64,000 nt of DNA from contig NZ_JACYTQ010000005.1 of assembly GCF_014841125.1 (NCBI RefSeq), positions 248,001-312,000 of the forward strand, in the 5' to 3' direction. A program made the translations under genes and the position numbers. Under the pieces are notes generated by a model, which was not told the DNA's origin, did no database searches, and saw only the letters and a list, made by a program, of their open reading frames with translations. Positions 1 through 7,470 of this stretch are shown here, piece after piece. Each line of letters opens with the position of its first letter. Position 1 is the first letter of the stretch. This stretch comes from Echinicola arenosa (GTDB lineage: Bacteria; Bacteroidota; Bacteroidia; Cytophagales; Cyclobacteriaceae).

Positions 1-279
1 AGACATTGCAGCTAAATTATATATCTCATCAGGCTGTATCTCCTGAATGATACGCGTCAAATTCATAGAATCTGTCATATCACCATAATGCAGGACCAAT
101 TGAGGATTATCCACATGAGGATCTTGATAAAGATGATCAATTCGATCAGTATTAAAAAGTGATGATCTTCTTTTTACCCCATGCACTTTATAGCCCTTTT
201 CCAAAAGCAATTCTGCCAAATAGGCCCCATCCTGTCCTGTAATCCCTGTAATCAGGGCGACTTTTTGATTCTTTTCCAT
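1..279 (-). CDS. gmd: GDP-mannose 4,6-dehydratase, 5' part only
   Basis: This is the first 93 codons of a minus-strand gene that runs off the left edge. The start ATG is at 277-279. The N-terminus carries the Rossmann motif [18 protein letters not shown] (about residues 8-25) and then [10 protein letters not shown], which is typical of Gmd and includes the NADP-binding glycine pattern. Further on [13 protein letters not shown] is visible. Gmd converts GDP-mannose to GDP-4-keto-6-deoxymannose in the cytosol, and the Fcl enzyme encoded just upstream finishes GDP-L-fucose. The catalytic triad is not covered by the window. The family call is firm because this N-terminus is highly conserved. Confidence 0.93.
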   Translation of the reverse strand, partial: MEKNQKVALITGITGQDGAYLAELLLEKGYKVHGVKRRSSLFNTDRIDHLYQDPHVDNPQLVLHYGDMTDSMNLTRIIQEIQPDEIYNLAAMS

Positions 280-306
280 ATATATATTTGTCAATTAAAT
301 TTGTTG

Positions 307-349
307 CACAGAGTAACACTGAGTTAAGCACAACGTCACACAGAGTTAT
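307..349. repeat. Left flank repeat of the GxxExxY cassette
   Basis: The sequence CACAGAGTAACACTGAGTT and following bases resemble, in inverted orientation, the stretch at 725-768, which on the minus strand reads CACAGAGTAACTCAGTGT. The two copies bracket the broken GxxExxY gene. The match is imperfect and was found by eye. Confidence 0.5.
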
Positions 350-719
350 AATACTATTCTTTTTATGCCGTTTTTAAGGCTTTTGATGTTAAAATTTAAT
401 AACAAGCCTATTTTATTTTTGTTTGATAGCTTTAAATAAGTCAATACTTGAGCTATATGTACATCGGTGAACTGTTCTACCGTTTTTAGTTCAACAATAA
501 CTCGATTTTCGACAAGAATGTCTATTCTTTACCCACAATCTAATTTCACCTCTTCATAGATTAAGGGAAGAGGTTTCTCTAATTCTACCAATAAGCCCTC
601 TTTTTCAATTCATATTTTAAGCAAGCCTGATAAGAAGATTCTAAAAGTCCTGGACCTAAAGCGGTGTGGACTTTATATGCTGCTGATAAAATCTTTCCTG
701 TAATATCGTTTACATCCAT
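346..719 (-). pseudogene. GxxExxY family protein, broken by a frameshift and a stop
   Basis: Translation from the ATG at 717-719 gives MDVNDITGKILSAAYKVHTA followed by LGPGLLESSYQACL, which is the GxxExxY signature. Near position 600, in an A-rich run, the frame must shift to continue as EGLLVELEKPLPLIYEEVKL. At 529-531 a TAA follows DCG where this family normally has G-Y-R, and the frame then resumes as RIDILVENRVIVELKTVEQF to a TAA at 346-348. Two independent lesions make it a pseudogene unless the read is wrong at both places. The biochemical function of the family is unknown. Copies are common near polysaccharide loci in Bacteroidota. Here it separates fcl from gmd. Confidence 0.85.
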
Positions 720-724
720 AATTT

Positions 725-878
725 CACAGTGTTACACTGTGTTATACACTGAGTTACTCTGTGTAACTTATATTTTCACCTGCTACTAAGCAGACTCAAA
801 TAACTTTTCTAGATAATTTACCTTTTCAGCCATAAAAATCTCTGTGGCACTCTGCGACTCCTCTGAGAAACTCTGTGA
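725..878. repeat. Right flank repeat of the GxxExxY cassette with CTCTGTG-rich unit
   Basis: The part at 725-768 is the inverted counterpart of 307-349. A second block near 839-878 has a period of about 10-11 bases built on CTCTGTG, CTCTGCG, CTCTGAG and CTCTGTG. The block ends directly at the 3' end of fcl. Such CACAGAG-type repeats look like part of the inserted cassette rather than of the operon. Confidence 0.45.
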
Positions 879-881
879 CAC

Positions 882-1835
882 CTAAATTTTAACCTGCTTG
901 AAGGAGTCAATATTCTCCAAGAACCATTGATAGGTATCCTTAATCCCATCGGCTAATTTGATCTTTGCTTTCCATCCGGCATCCGCCATCTTGGATACAT
1001 CCATCAATTTCCTTGGGGTACCATCAGGCTTGGAACTGTCCCAAATGATCTCACCTTCATGGCCAACAGTTTGTTGGATCAATTCTGCCAATTCTTTAAT
1101 AGTCAGATCTACTCCTGTCCCCACATTATACAAGTTATCCTGAAACTCATTCTCCAAAGCAAAGACCACCACATCCGCCATATCTTCCACATGCAAAAAT
1201 TCACGCATTGGCGTTCCCGATCCCCAAAGTTCAACAGCCGCATTACCACTCTCCTTTGCCTCATGAAATTTCCTAATCATGGCAGGTAATACATGGGAAG
1301 TTTCCAAATCAAAATTATCAAACGGCCCATAGAGATTAGTAGGCATTAAAGAAATATAATCCTTATCAAATTGTTTTCTTATGGCCTCACAGGCCTTCAC
1401 CCCAGTAATTTTAGCAATCGCATACCACTCATTGGTAGGTTCCAAGGAAGAAGTCAATAAGTATTCTTCTTTAAGCGGCTGCGGAGCCAGTTTTGGATAA
1501 ATACAGGAAGAGCCCAAAAAGATAAACTTTCCAATACCTGACTGATGGGCCCCATCAATCAAATTATTCTGGATCTGAAGGTTTTCCATCAAAAACTGAT
1601 AGGGATAGCTATTATTGGCCAAGATCCCACCAACACGTGCAGCCGCATCAATAACAACTTCTGGTTGTTCAGTCGCATAGAAATCCTTAACAGCAGCTTG
1701 ATTTCGCAAATCCAACTCCTTACTGGACTTACCCATCAGATTAGTATATCCCTTCGCTTCCAAAGCCCGCCAAATGGCCGATCCCACCATCCCACGATGC
1801 CCGGCTATATATATCTTCGTTTCTTTCTTCATCAA
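882..1835 (-). CDS. fcl: GDP-L-fucose synthase
   Basis: The 317-residue protein is a short-chain dehydrogenase of the GDP-L-fucose synthase family. It epimerises and reduces GDP-4-keto-6-deoxymannose to GDP-L-fucose with NADPH. The nucleotide-binding loop GHRGMVG is at residues 12-18, the SSCIYP segment at 109-114 and the catalytic Y138xxxK142 in WYAIAK. Length is normal for the family. Two ATG codons stand in tandem at the start. It lies between wzz and gmd on the same strand, so GDP-fucose synthesis is co-oriented with polysaccharide export. The 255 bases upstream contain the hairpin repeat at 2062-2096. Confidence is high. Confidence 0.96.
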   Translation of the reverse strand: MMKKETKIYIAGHRGMVGSAIWRALEAKGYTNLMGKSSKELDLRNQAAVKDFYATEQPEVVIDAAARVGGILANNSYPYQFLMENLQIQNNLIDGAHQSGIGKFIFLGSSCIYPKLAPQPLKEEYLLTSSLEPTNEWYAIAKITGVKACEAIRKQFDKDYISLMPTNLYGPFDNFDLETSHVLPAMIRKFHEAKESGNAAVELWGSGTPMREFLHVEDMADVVVFALENEFQDNLYNVGTGVDLTIKELAELIQQTVGHEGEIIWDSSKPDGTPRKLMDVSKMADAGWKAKIKLADGIKDTYQWFLENIDSFKQVKI

Positions 1836-2061
1836 TTTTAATTTTTTATTTCAAAGAGCACACTAAAAAGCACCAAGTTTTTTATGCATGGACTTCCTAA
1901 GCAATAAACGCTGTGCGCGCAGTGCTATTTTTCTATTCAATGATTAATTAGGGATTGGTGATTAGTAGATAAGAACCTCGAATCACAATTATCTATTTTT
2001 CAAATCCCAATTATTCGATTATCGAATCACTAATATTCAAAGCTTGATTATCTTTTAAGCA

Positions 2062-2096
2062 ATTAACCGGCCGCAAAGCGGCATAAACAATTAAAC
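2062..2096. repeat. Hairpin repeat element at the wzz 3' end
   Basis: A palindrome GCCGC-AAA-GCGGC at 2070-2082 is followed by ATAAACAATTAAAC. The wzz stop codon (2091-2093) lies inside this tail. The same core with paired base changes occurs at 3986-3998 (GCCAC-GAA-GTGGC) and 4107-4119 (GCCGC-ATA-GCGGC). The compensating changes point to selection or origin as a hairpin. Confidence 0.65.
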
Positions 2097-3197
2097 AGCT
2101 TTCCACTCCTCCTTAACACTATCCAAATACTCCTTCCCAAAAACAACCCCTAAAGCTATTATAATTCCAAGTATAAAAAAGATCACTAAGATCAGAGGTC
2201 GCTTTGGAGCTGATTTTTCTGCCGGAATAGTAATAGGCTCTATCACGGAAAAAACAGGTGTATCCTTACTGACTTGTAACTTGGCCTGCTCCAATTGCTT
2301 GGCCAATTCCGAATAGACGGAAAAAGCCAGATTAAACTCCGCTTCCAATTTTTCCAATTGATTCAAGGCTACAGAACTGGAAATGTTTTGATTCCGGTCT
2401 CGATATCTTGCCAATTGGCTTTGCACCTTCTCAAACTCTTTCTTTTTCTCTAAATACCTTTCTTCAGTAAATTTTAATTGTTCTTGCGCATTTTTAATTT
2501 TAAAATCGATCACTTCTTTTTGCAATAATGCTTCCGCATATTTTGTCAATTGGGCCGCTGCTTTGGCATCCGGCATTACAGCGGAGAGCTGTACAAAACC
2601 TTCTTCTTCATAAAAAGAAACGGATAGCTGTCCCCCCAGCCTTTTAAAATGTCCAAGTTCTTTTGGATTGATAGTAATGATTTCCTCAGACTCATTTCCG
2701 CTAACCTTTAGTTCTTGTTCTCCTTTTAAGGCTTTTATAATTAGTCCTGGTAGGCCAATAGTAAATTGTTTTATATAGCCTAAAATACCAGGAGAATAAT
2801 AGTCTTCATAATATTCCTGATAGGTCACTTCATGATTTATTCCCTCAAACTCCAAAGGCGCCTTTAACATCGCCTTTTTAAAAGGAACACTGCCTACTAT
2901 CTTGGGGTATAAAGTCGGGGGTATTTCTGAGCCTCCTCCAGCTCCTCCTAAATTAATTCCTGCCAAAGAAGCTAAACCACCAAGACTGCCCCCTTTTCCT
3001 CCTTCAGTTGTCTGCGGTAAATAGGTTCCGCTAGCAGTAAACTCTTTAGGAGAAAGAATCGCCACTAACAAACCCAGGATCACAAAAAGTCCCACGATAC
3101 GGAAAACAAGCTTCCGTTGATTCCAAACGGTTTTGGCTAAAGCAAGTAGGTCGATTTCGTCGTCGGTATTCGGAGTTGTATTTGGTGTAGTATTCAT
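2091..3197 (-). CDS. Wzz/PCP-type polysaccharide chain-length protein
   Basis: The 368-residue inner-membrane protein belongs to the polysaccharide co-polymerase (Wzz, GNVR) group. It has a first membrane segment at about residues 30-48, a glycine-rich stretch near 85-110, a periplasmic region with coiled-coil character around 230-300, and a second membrane segment near 334-353 after the P-rich KSAPKRPLI motif. It lacks the Walker motifs and tyrosine tail of a BY-kinase, so it is a PCP without a fused kinase. It should work with Wza to control chain length and export. It follows wza on the minus strand, with a four-helix-bundle gene wedged between the two. Confidence 0.88.
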   Translation of the reverse strand: MNTTPNTTPNTDDEIDLLALAKTVWNQRKLVFRIVGLFVILGLLVAILSPKEFTASGTYLPQTTEGGKGGSLGGLASLAGINLGGAGGGSEIPPTLYPKIVGSVPFKKAMLKAPLEFEGINHEVTYQEYYEDYYSPGILGYIKQFTIGLPGLIIKALKGEQELKVSGNESEEIITINPKELGHFKRLGGQLSVSFYEEEGFVQLSAVMPDAKAAAQLTKYAEALLQKEVIDFKIKNAQEQLKFTEERYLEKKKEFEKVQSQLARYRDRNQNISSSVALNQLEKLEAEFNLAFSVYSELAKQLEQAKLQVSKDTPVFSVIEPITIPAEKSAPKRPLILVIFFILGIIIALGVVFGKEYLDSVKEEWKAV

Positions 3198-3218
3198 AAT
3201 TTGTATTCAGAAATTGAA

Positions 3219-3475
3219 GAGCTTAAAAGTAGTTGGTTTTCTGTTTAACTGTTTAATCGCTTGGCCCGCTGCGGCGAGCAAGCTGGTTAATTGGTTAATT
3301 GATGGGTATTCGTACCACTAAACGTAATTGCTCCTTTTAAGTGATTAATCTGGTTAAATGCATAATTGGTTAACTGATAGATTTATGTTTAGCTGAACAA
3401 TACCACACAGTTAAACGGTTAAACAAGTAGCCGTTTAAGCCACAGGCTTAACGCTACCTAAACAGTTAAACAAAT
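3219..3475. repeat. Block of TTAAAC/hairpin repeats between wzz and a four-helix-bundle gene
   Basis: This spacer is built of GGTTAATTG-like and TTAAACAGTTAAAC-like words. One diverged element of about 120 bases (3350-3475) includes a strong hairpin, TTAAGCC-ACA-GGCTTAA at 3435-3451, inside outer arms GTAGC and GCTAC. A GC-rich imperfect hairpin lies near 3259-3283. The element matches the copies at 3886-4014 and 4024-4134 in word order. The right edge (3460-3475) is a near inverted match of 3899-3914 on the other side of the four-helix-bundle gene. Confidence 0.6.
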
Positions 3476-3868
3476 TCAATATCTTTTCTTTAAGGTATTT
3501 TTATTGTTCAGTTGGAACCTATAAAGTGCATTCAATTTATTGATGATCTCATCTAGCTTCAATCTTTGGGAAGAATAGACCTCTTCTGAAATAAAATCCA
3601 AATCCAAAGCTGCAGTCAAATGGTCTATAGTTTCCAATGCACTTGAACAAGCAATATTAGTAAAGTGCGCCTGATCCATATTAGAAGATCTGCCAGATCC
3701 CTCAGCTAAGTTAGTGGCAATACTATCAGTGGCTCTCTTTAATTGATTAGTCAATTCAAATCGCTCTTCCCTTGGAAAACCTTTCACAATCTCTCTTATT
3801 TCTACCCTAAACTTCCTTGCCAATTGGTATACCTCCAATTTTTCAAAAGAGTAGATATGATAGGACAT
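3476..3868 (-). CDS. Four-helix-bundle (S23/IVP-type) protein, 130 aa
   Basis: The protein matches the four-helix-bundle family first known from proteins encoded in 23S rRNA intervening sequences. Typical words are YSFEKLEVYQLARKF near the N-terminus, FPREERFELTNQLKRA, and SIATNLAEGSGR in the second helix. The length of 130 residues is usual. No function is established for stand-alone copies; the fold resembles the Avd accessory protein of diversity-generating retroelements, but no reverse transcriptase is present here. It is inserted between wza and wzz and flanked on both sides by hairpin repeats, so it is probably a cassette rather than an original operon member. Confidence 0.85.
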   Translation of the reverse strand: MSYHIYSFEKLEVYQLARKFRVEIREIVKGFPREERFELTNQLKRATDSIATNLAEGSGRSSNMDQAHFTNIACSSALETIDHLTAALDLDFISEEVYSSQRLKLDEIINKLNALYRFQLNNKNTLKKRY

Positions 3869-3885
3869 GTTTGAGTGTTTAAGAT

Positions 3886-4014
3886 TGGCTAAATGTTTAT
3901 TTGGTTAACTGGTTAATTGATAGACTACGTATAGCAAAACGGCACTACTCGATCCTGCCGGTAGGCACGGTAAACAGTTAAGCCAGCCACGAAGTGGCGT
4001 AAACAGTTAAACGT
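3886..4014. repeat. Hairpin repeat element, copy A
   Basis: The element begins with TGGCTAAATGTTTATTTGG, then GTTAACTGGTTAATTGATAG, and ends with TTAAGCCAGCCAC-GAA-GTGGC and AAACAGTTAAAC. Copy B at 4024-4134 repeats this word order. The core hairpin is 3986-3998. No open reading frame fits in it. Confidence 0.65.
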
Positions 4015-4023
4015 CATGATCCT

Positions 4024-4134
4024 AGGTTAAATGTTTATTTGCTTAATTGGTTAATCGTGAGATTACATATTATTAAACGGTACCTCTCAGTTAAACAGTT
4101 AAGCCAGCCGCATAGCGGCCTAAACAATTAAACA
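4024..4134. repeat. Hairpin repeat element, copy B
   Basis: This is a direct, diverged repeat of copy A, with GGTTAAATGTTTATTTGC at its left and the hairpin GCCGC-ATA-GCGGC at 4107-4119. It ends in AAACAATTAAAC three bases before the wza stop codon, as the element at 2062-2096 does at wzz. Placement directly at stop codons may give it a role in mRNA 3' ends; that is inference. Confidence 0.65.
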
Positions 4135-4136
4135 AA

Positions 4137-6725
4137 TTACTGCGCTAACCGATCGATCAAAATAGCCAAAGTAGCCATACTGGAAGCCAAACCTATCCAA
4201 TTGGTAGCAGACATAGGTTGTCGTTCTGGTTTTTGAGGAATGATAATCTCAGCACCAGGTTCAATACTTGGGTAATTTTTAAAGAACAGTATTTTTTTGG
4301 TACGTTGTACATCTCCATTCGCATAGACCACATAAGCTTTTCCTTTTCTGGCTTGATCAGTGAATCCTCCTGCACGGGAAATATAGTTTTTAAAGCCCTT
4401 ACCTGATTCATAGCGAGCTGAAGTCGGGAACAGAACTTCACCTCTCATACGAACGGTTTGCAGTTCTTTGGGAATACTCAACACATCTCCCTCCATCAAT
4501 ATCAAATCTTGATCTGACTCAGGATGTTCCATAATATATTTTAAATCTATACCGATCAATTCCTCGGTCCTGAATTCTACTTCCGCCACCCGGGAGCTAT
4601 CCGATGCGGCGACATCTTTGACCCGGTTGATTTTAAATTCTCCTGAAGCCAGGCCTTTTTGATTGGCCAAATCCCCTCCTTTTTCACCTATCTTTTCATC
4701 AATTCGGGACAAGATGTTATTTTCTGCTTCTGTGTTCTTACCATCTTCCTTGATCAAATTGTTTTTAACCTCTCTTAACTCCTGGGATTTGATTTCGTTG
4801 TCACTTTGAGGACTATAAAACTCTGTTCTGCGAATCAAAGTAGCTCCTTTGGCATAAGCAAATTGATTCAAACCTCCCGCTCTTTTTAGGAGGTCTGAAA
4901 TCCTTTCAGTCGCTGTGGCAATGGTATATTGCCCTGGATAGTTCACTTCACCTTCTATCCTTACCATTTGCTCTCTTTGGAAGCCAGGACTTCTTCGAAT
5001 GATCACATGGTCAAAGGGCTGTAAAACCACTTCCTTGTCTTTACCATTGATTTCCAAATTCTGATCTATATCTAGCGTGAAAATCTCTGCAATTTGCCCA
5101 TCCGTCCGGTCCTTTACCCTTCTGGCCACTTCTATATAAGCATCGGAAGCCGATTCCTTAAAACCACCTGCCTTGAGTACCAGATCCTCTACAGTCATAT
5201 TCTCTGCAAAGGCAAAAGCCCCTGGACGGTTGATTTCCCCGGAAATCTTAACATAGAATTCTTCCTTTAAATCATATTTACTCGGGATATGTAGGACATC
5301 TTCTCTCTGTAAGGGGATATCGGTAACTGTTCCATTGACTACCCCCTGCACATCCACCGGCACAATCTCCAAAGTCATATCTTCTTGGGTGCGGTATAAG
5401 GTAGCTCGGTTTAAGAAGGCTTCCCCTCTCAACCCATCTGCCTTACTAATCAAATCCTTCACAGTCATACCCTCAAATAAAGCAAACTCCCCAGGGTGAT
5501 AAACAGCACCAGAAACCTGTACCCTGTTTTCAAATCGATTCAATTTCTCCCCTACCAAAAATACATCACCATCCTGTACCTTAAAGTTTTCAAACTGTTC
5601 TTGGGATACATCCGCTACTTTACGGGCATCATCAGATAATCTTCTAACTCCCAAACGTCCAGTATAGGCTTCACTTTTAAAACCGCCTGCATAACGAATC
5701 AAATCCTTAATATCCTCTTGCGGTAAAATTTCAAAGAGTCCAGGCCTTCTAACAGGCCCTTGAATTTCCACGCGGGTTTGTACCGCTGGGACCATGATCA
5801 CGTCATTGTCCTGCAAACGAATATTTTGCTGCTGGTTGCCTTTGACTAAAAACTCATAGACATCCACTTCTGCCACTTGACGGGAATCGCGGAATACTTT
5901 TATACTCCTAAAAGACCCTTCCTTATTGGGACCTCCTGCCGCATACAAGGCATTAAATACAGAAGCAAAGGAAGGCAAGGTATAAGTGCCCGGATTACTT
6001 AACTCTCCCACCATCGATACTTGTATGGAGCGGATATTCCCTAAGCGAATCTGTATAAAGGTGTTCGGATTACTATTATTTAAGTCAGCATAGATCCTGC
6101 TCAATTGCTCCTTAATACGGGCGGTGGCAGCGACAATGCTTGCTCCTCCCACCTGAATGGGCCCCACATTGGGAATATAAACCCTTCCCTCAGGATTCAC
6201 GGTCAAATCATAAGACTGTTGGGAATTCCCATACACATCAATCAACAATTGGTCTCCCGTGCCGATCACATAGGATTGGGGGGTAGGAATATTTAAACTT
6301 GGAGAAAAATTGAGCTTTTTGTTATGGAACAGACCATACCCAAAAATTTTCTTTTCTGTTTCATCCAATCCTGCACTATCTTCTACATTCATTCCTCCGC
6401 TAACTGGCGCATAGACTTCTCTCTGTACCCCTGTATCCACGGCCGATTCCTGATCCACTTCTGGTCCCGATGTACTTAGCTGGTTAAGCCGGGTCGCTAG
6501 TTTACTGGCTTCCATGGCTGAGAGCCCCCTTTCCTGGGCCAAAGCTGGAATTTGGGATTTGGAAATCCCTTGTTCTTCTGCTTTCAAAATTAAAGTTTTG
6601 ATCTGAGCATCCGACAGTTCGTCCACCTTCACGTTCTGAATATCGGAGAGGGATTGGGCATGGAGCGCAATCGCAGATAGAAATAGAATTATTGTTAAAT
6701 AAAAAGATTTGATATTTATGGACAT
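4137..6725 (-). CDS. wza: Wza-type outer-membrane polysaccharide export protein with multiple SLBB domains
   Basis: The 862-residue protein has a signal peptide (about residues 1-23, cleavage after LHAQ). The Poly_export domain follows at about 150-235, containing SYVIGTGDQLLIDVYG and EGRVYIPNVGPIQVGG. At least five SLBB-type repeats follow, recognisable as VQVSGAVYHPGEFAL, VKISGEINRPGAFAF, VRIEGEVNYPGQYTI and VRMRGEVLFPTSARY. It is more than twice the length of E. coli Wza, as is common in Bacteroidota. The C-terminus ends with a hydrophobic stretch (NWIGLASSMATLAILIDRL) that could be a membrane helix. It should form the export channel with the Wzz protein encoded downstream. Confidence 0.92.
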   Translation of the reverse strand: MSINIKSFYLTIILFLSAIALHAQSLSDIQNVKVDELSDAQIKTLILKAEEQGISKSQIPALAQERGLSAMEASKLATRLNQLSTSGPEVDQESAVDTGVQREVYAPVSGGMNVEDSAGLDETEKKIFGYGLFHNKKLNFSPSLNIPTPQSYVIGTGDQLLIDVYGNSQQSYDLTVNPEGRVYIPNVGPIQVGGASIVAATARIKEQLSRIYADLNNSNPNTFIQIRLGNIRSIQVSMVGELSNPGTYTLPSFASVFNALYAAGGPNKEGSFRSIKVFRDSRQVAEVDVYEFLVKGNQQQNIRLQDNDVIMVPAVQTRVEIQGPVRRPGLFEILPQEDIKDLIRYAGGFKSEAYTGRLGVRRLSDDARKVADVSQEQFENFKVQDGDVFLVGEKLNRFENRVQVSGAVYHPGEFALFEGMTVKDLISKADGLRGEAFLNRATLYRTQEDMTLEIVPVDVQGVVNGTVTDIPLQREDVLHIPSKYDLKEEFYVKISGEINRPGAFAFAENMTVEDLVLKAGGFKESASDAYIEVARRVKDRTDGQIAEIFTLDIDQNLEINGKDKEVVLQPFDHVIIRRSPGFQREQMVRIEGEVNYPGQYTIATATERISDLLKRAGGLNQFAYAKGATLIRRTEFYSPQSDNEIKSQELREVKNNLIKEDGKNTEAENNILSRIDEKIGEKGGDLANQKGLASGEFKINRVKDVAASDSSRVAEVEFRTEELIGIDLKYIMEHPESDQDLILMEGDVLSIPKELQTVRMRGEVLFPTSARYESGKGFKNYISRAGGFTDQARKGKAYVVYANGDVQRTKKILFFKNYPSIEPGAEIIIPQKPERQPMSATNWIGLASSMATLAILIDRLAQ

Positions 6726-6734
6726 ACCTTATTA

Positions 6735-6807
6735 ATTAGGAATGATGAATGTTAAATGTATAATTAGGAATGATGAATGTTAAATGTATAATTAGGAATG
6801 ATGAATT
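6735..6807. repeat. 28-bp tandem repeat upstream of wza
   Basis: Two exact 28-base units (6735-6762 and 6763-6790), each starting ATTAGGAATGATGAATG, are followed by a third partial unit to about 6807. The array sits 10 bases upstream of the wza start codon, so it occupies the place of the leader. It could vary in copy number. Confidence 0.85.
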
Positions 6808-6838
6808 AGATACCTTCAATTCATCATTATTCATTTCA

Positions 6839-6857
6839 AATTCCCCATTAATTATTC
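6839..6857. repeat. Left direct repeat flanking the 116-aa four-helix-bundle gene
   Basis: AATTCCCCATTAATTATTC matches 17 of 19 bases of the copy at 7213-7231. The two copies bracket the gene at 6852-7202 in direct orientation. The left copy includes the stop codon of that gene. This looks like a duplicated target or a recombination footprint. Confidence 0.55.
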
Positions 6858-7202
6858 TCTTGATGATTTTATGATTGAATTTAATATCGAAATGATTTGA
6901 TCAATCTCATTGATAAGAAAGGGTAACTGTTCATAGTTTTTCAAAAGCTCTTCCCTATCAAACAACCTCAGCCAATACCTTGACTCCCTTGCTTCTCTAG
7001 CCGCGATAACCATTTTAGCAATAAAATCCTTTTTGGAATGAGCAGCCTGAGCCTCTTCAACGTTAGCTCCTATAGAAGTTCCTGCTCCCACAATTTGCTC
7101 CGCTAGACGGTAATGCTTCTGATTTCTGAGCTCAAAGTAGATATCCAGTATTTTCTCACTAAAAGCAAAAGTTTTTTCAACAATTACGTTTTGCTTTGCC
7201 AT
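6852..7202 (-). CDS. Four-helix-bundle (S23/IVP-type) protein, 116 aa
   Basis: This is a second four-helix-bundle family member, of a different subtype from the one at 3476-3868. Recognisable words are EKTFAFSEKILDIYFEL at the N-terminus, AEQIVGAGTSIGANVEEA in helix two and AAREARESRYWLRL in helix three. Its length is usual for the subtype. The function is unknown. It lies directly upstream of wza and is flanked by 19-bp direct repeats (6839-6857, 7213-7231). A fragment of a subtype-A gene lies beside it at 7211-7324. That arrangement suggests it arrived by insertion into an older copy. Confidence 0.85.
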   Translation of the reverse strand: MAKQNVIVEKTFAFSEKILDIYFELRNQKHYRLAEQIVGAGTSIGANVEEAQAAHSKKDFIAKMVIAAREARESRYWLRLFDREELLKNYEQLPFLINEIDQIISILNSIIKSSRE

Positions 7203-7210
7203 ACTCTACT

Positions 7211-7324
7211 TTAATTCCTCATTAATAATTCATAATTCTTCATTACAAATACTTCTTTCCTTAACTGTCTTGCCAACTGCCATACCTCTAATTTCTCAAA
7301 TGAATAAACATATGGCTGTTTCAT
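7211..7324 (-). pseudogene. 5' fragment of another four-helix-bundle gene
   Basis: From ATG at 7322-7324 the frame reads MKQPYVYSFEKLEVWQLARQ and continues LRKEVFVMKNYE to a stop at 7211-7213. The first 24 residues align with the N-terminus of the 130-residue protein at 3476-3868 (YSFEKLEVYQLARKF). The homology ends at the AT-rich direct repeat 7213-7231, next to the start of the 116-residue gene. The remaining three helices are missing. It is a remnant of a subtype-A cassette. Confidence 0.8.
7213..7231. repeat. Right direct repeat flanking the 116-aa four-helix-bundle gene
   Basis: AATTCCTCATTAATAATTC is the counterpart of 6839-6857, differing at two positions. It lies inside the truncated four-helix-bundle fragment, at the place where homology to the family stops. 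Confidence 0.55.
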
Positions 7325-7394
7325 AAAAACCGATCTATCAATTCCACAATCCTACAAGCCCATAATTCAACAATAATACAGCTCCACCCCAGAT

Positions 7395-7432
7395 ACAGCT
7401 TCGCCCAGTCAGTCACATGATGTGCTTAGCGG
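7395..7432. repeat. Dispersed repeat, copy 1 (export-block side)
   Basis: ACAGCTTCGCCCAGTCAGTC followed by ACATGATGTGCTTAGCGGG recurs, with a changed middle, at 18813-18855. It lies 3' of the winged-helix regulator gene. It does not encode anything visible. Confidence 0.6.
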
Positions 7433-7470
7433 GCCTTGGATAAAAAGAAAATAGCTGAGCAGTCTATTCC

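Noticed and set aside
2091-3197. A Wzc-type tyrosine kinase
   Set aside because: The protein ends right after the second membrane helix and has no Walker A/B motifs or tyrosine cluster.
3476-3868. The Avd accessory gene of a diversity-generating retroelement
   Set aside because: The fold is related, but there is no reverse transcriptase, template repeat or variable-repeat protein in the window.
6735-6807. A CRISPR array
   Set aside because: The 28-base units are directly adjacent without spacers and no cas gene is near.
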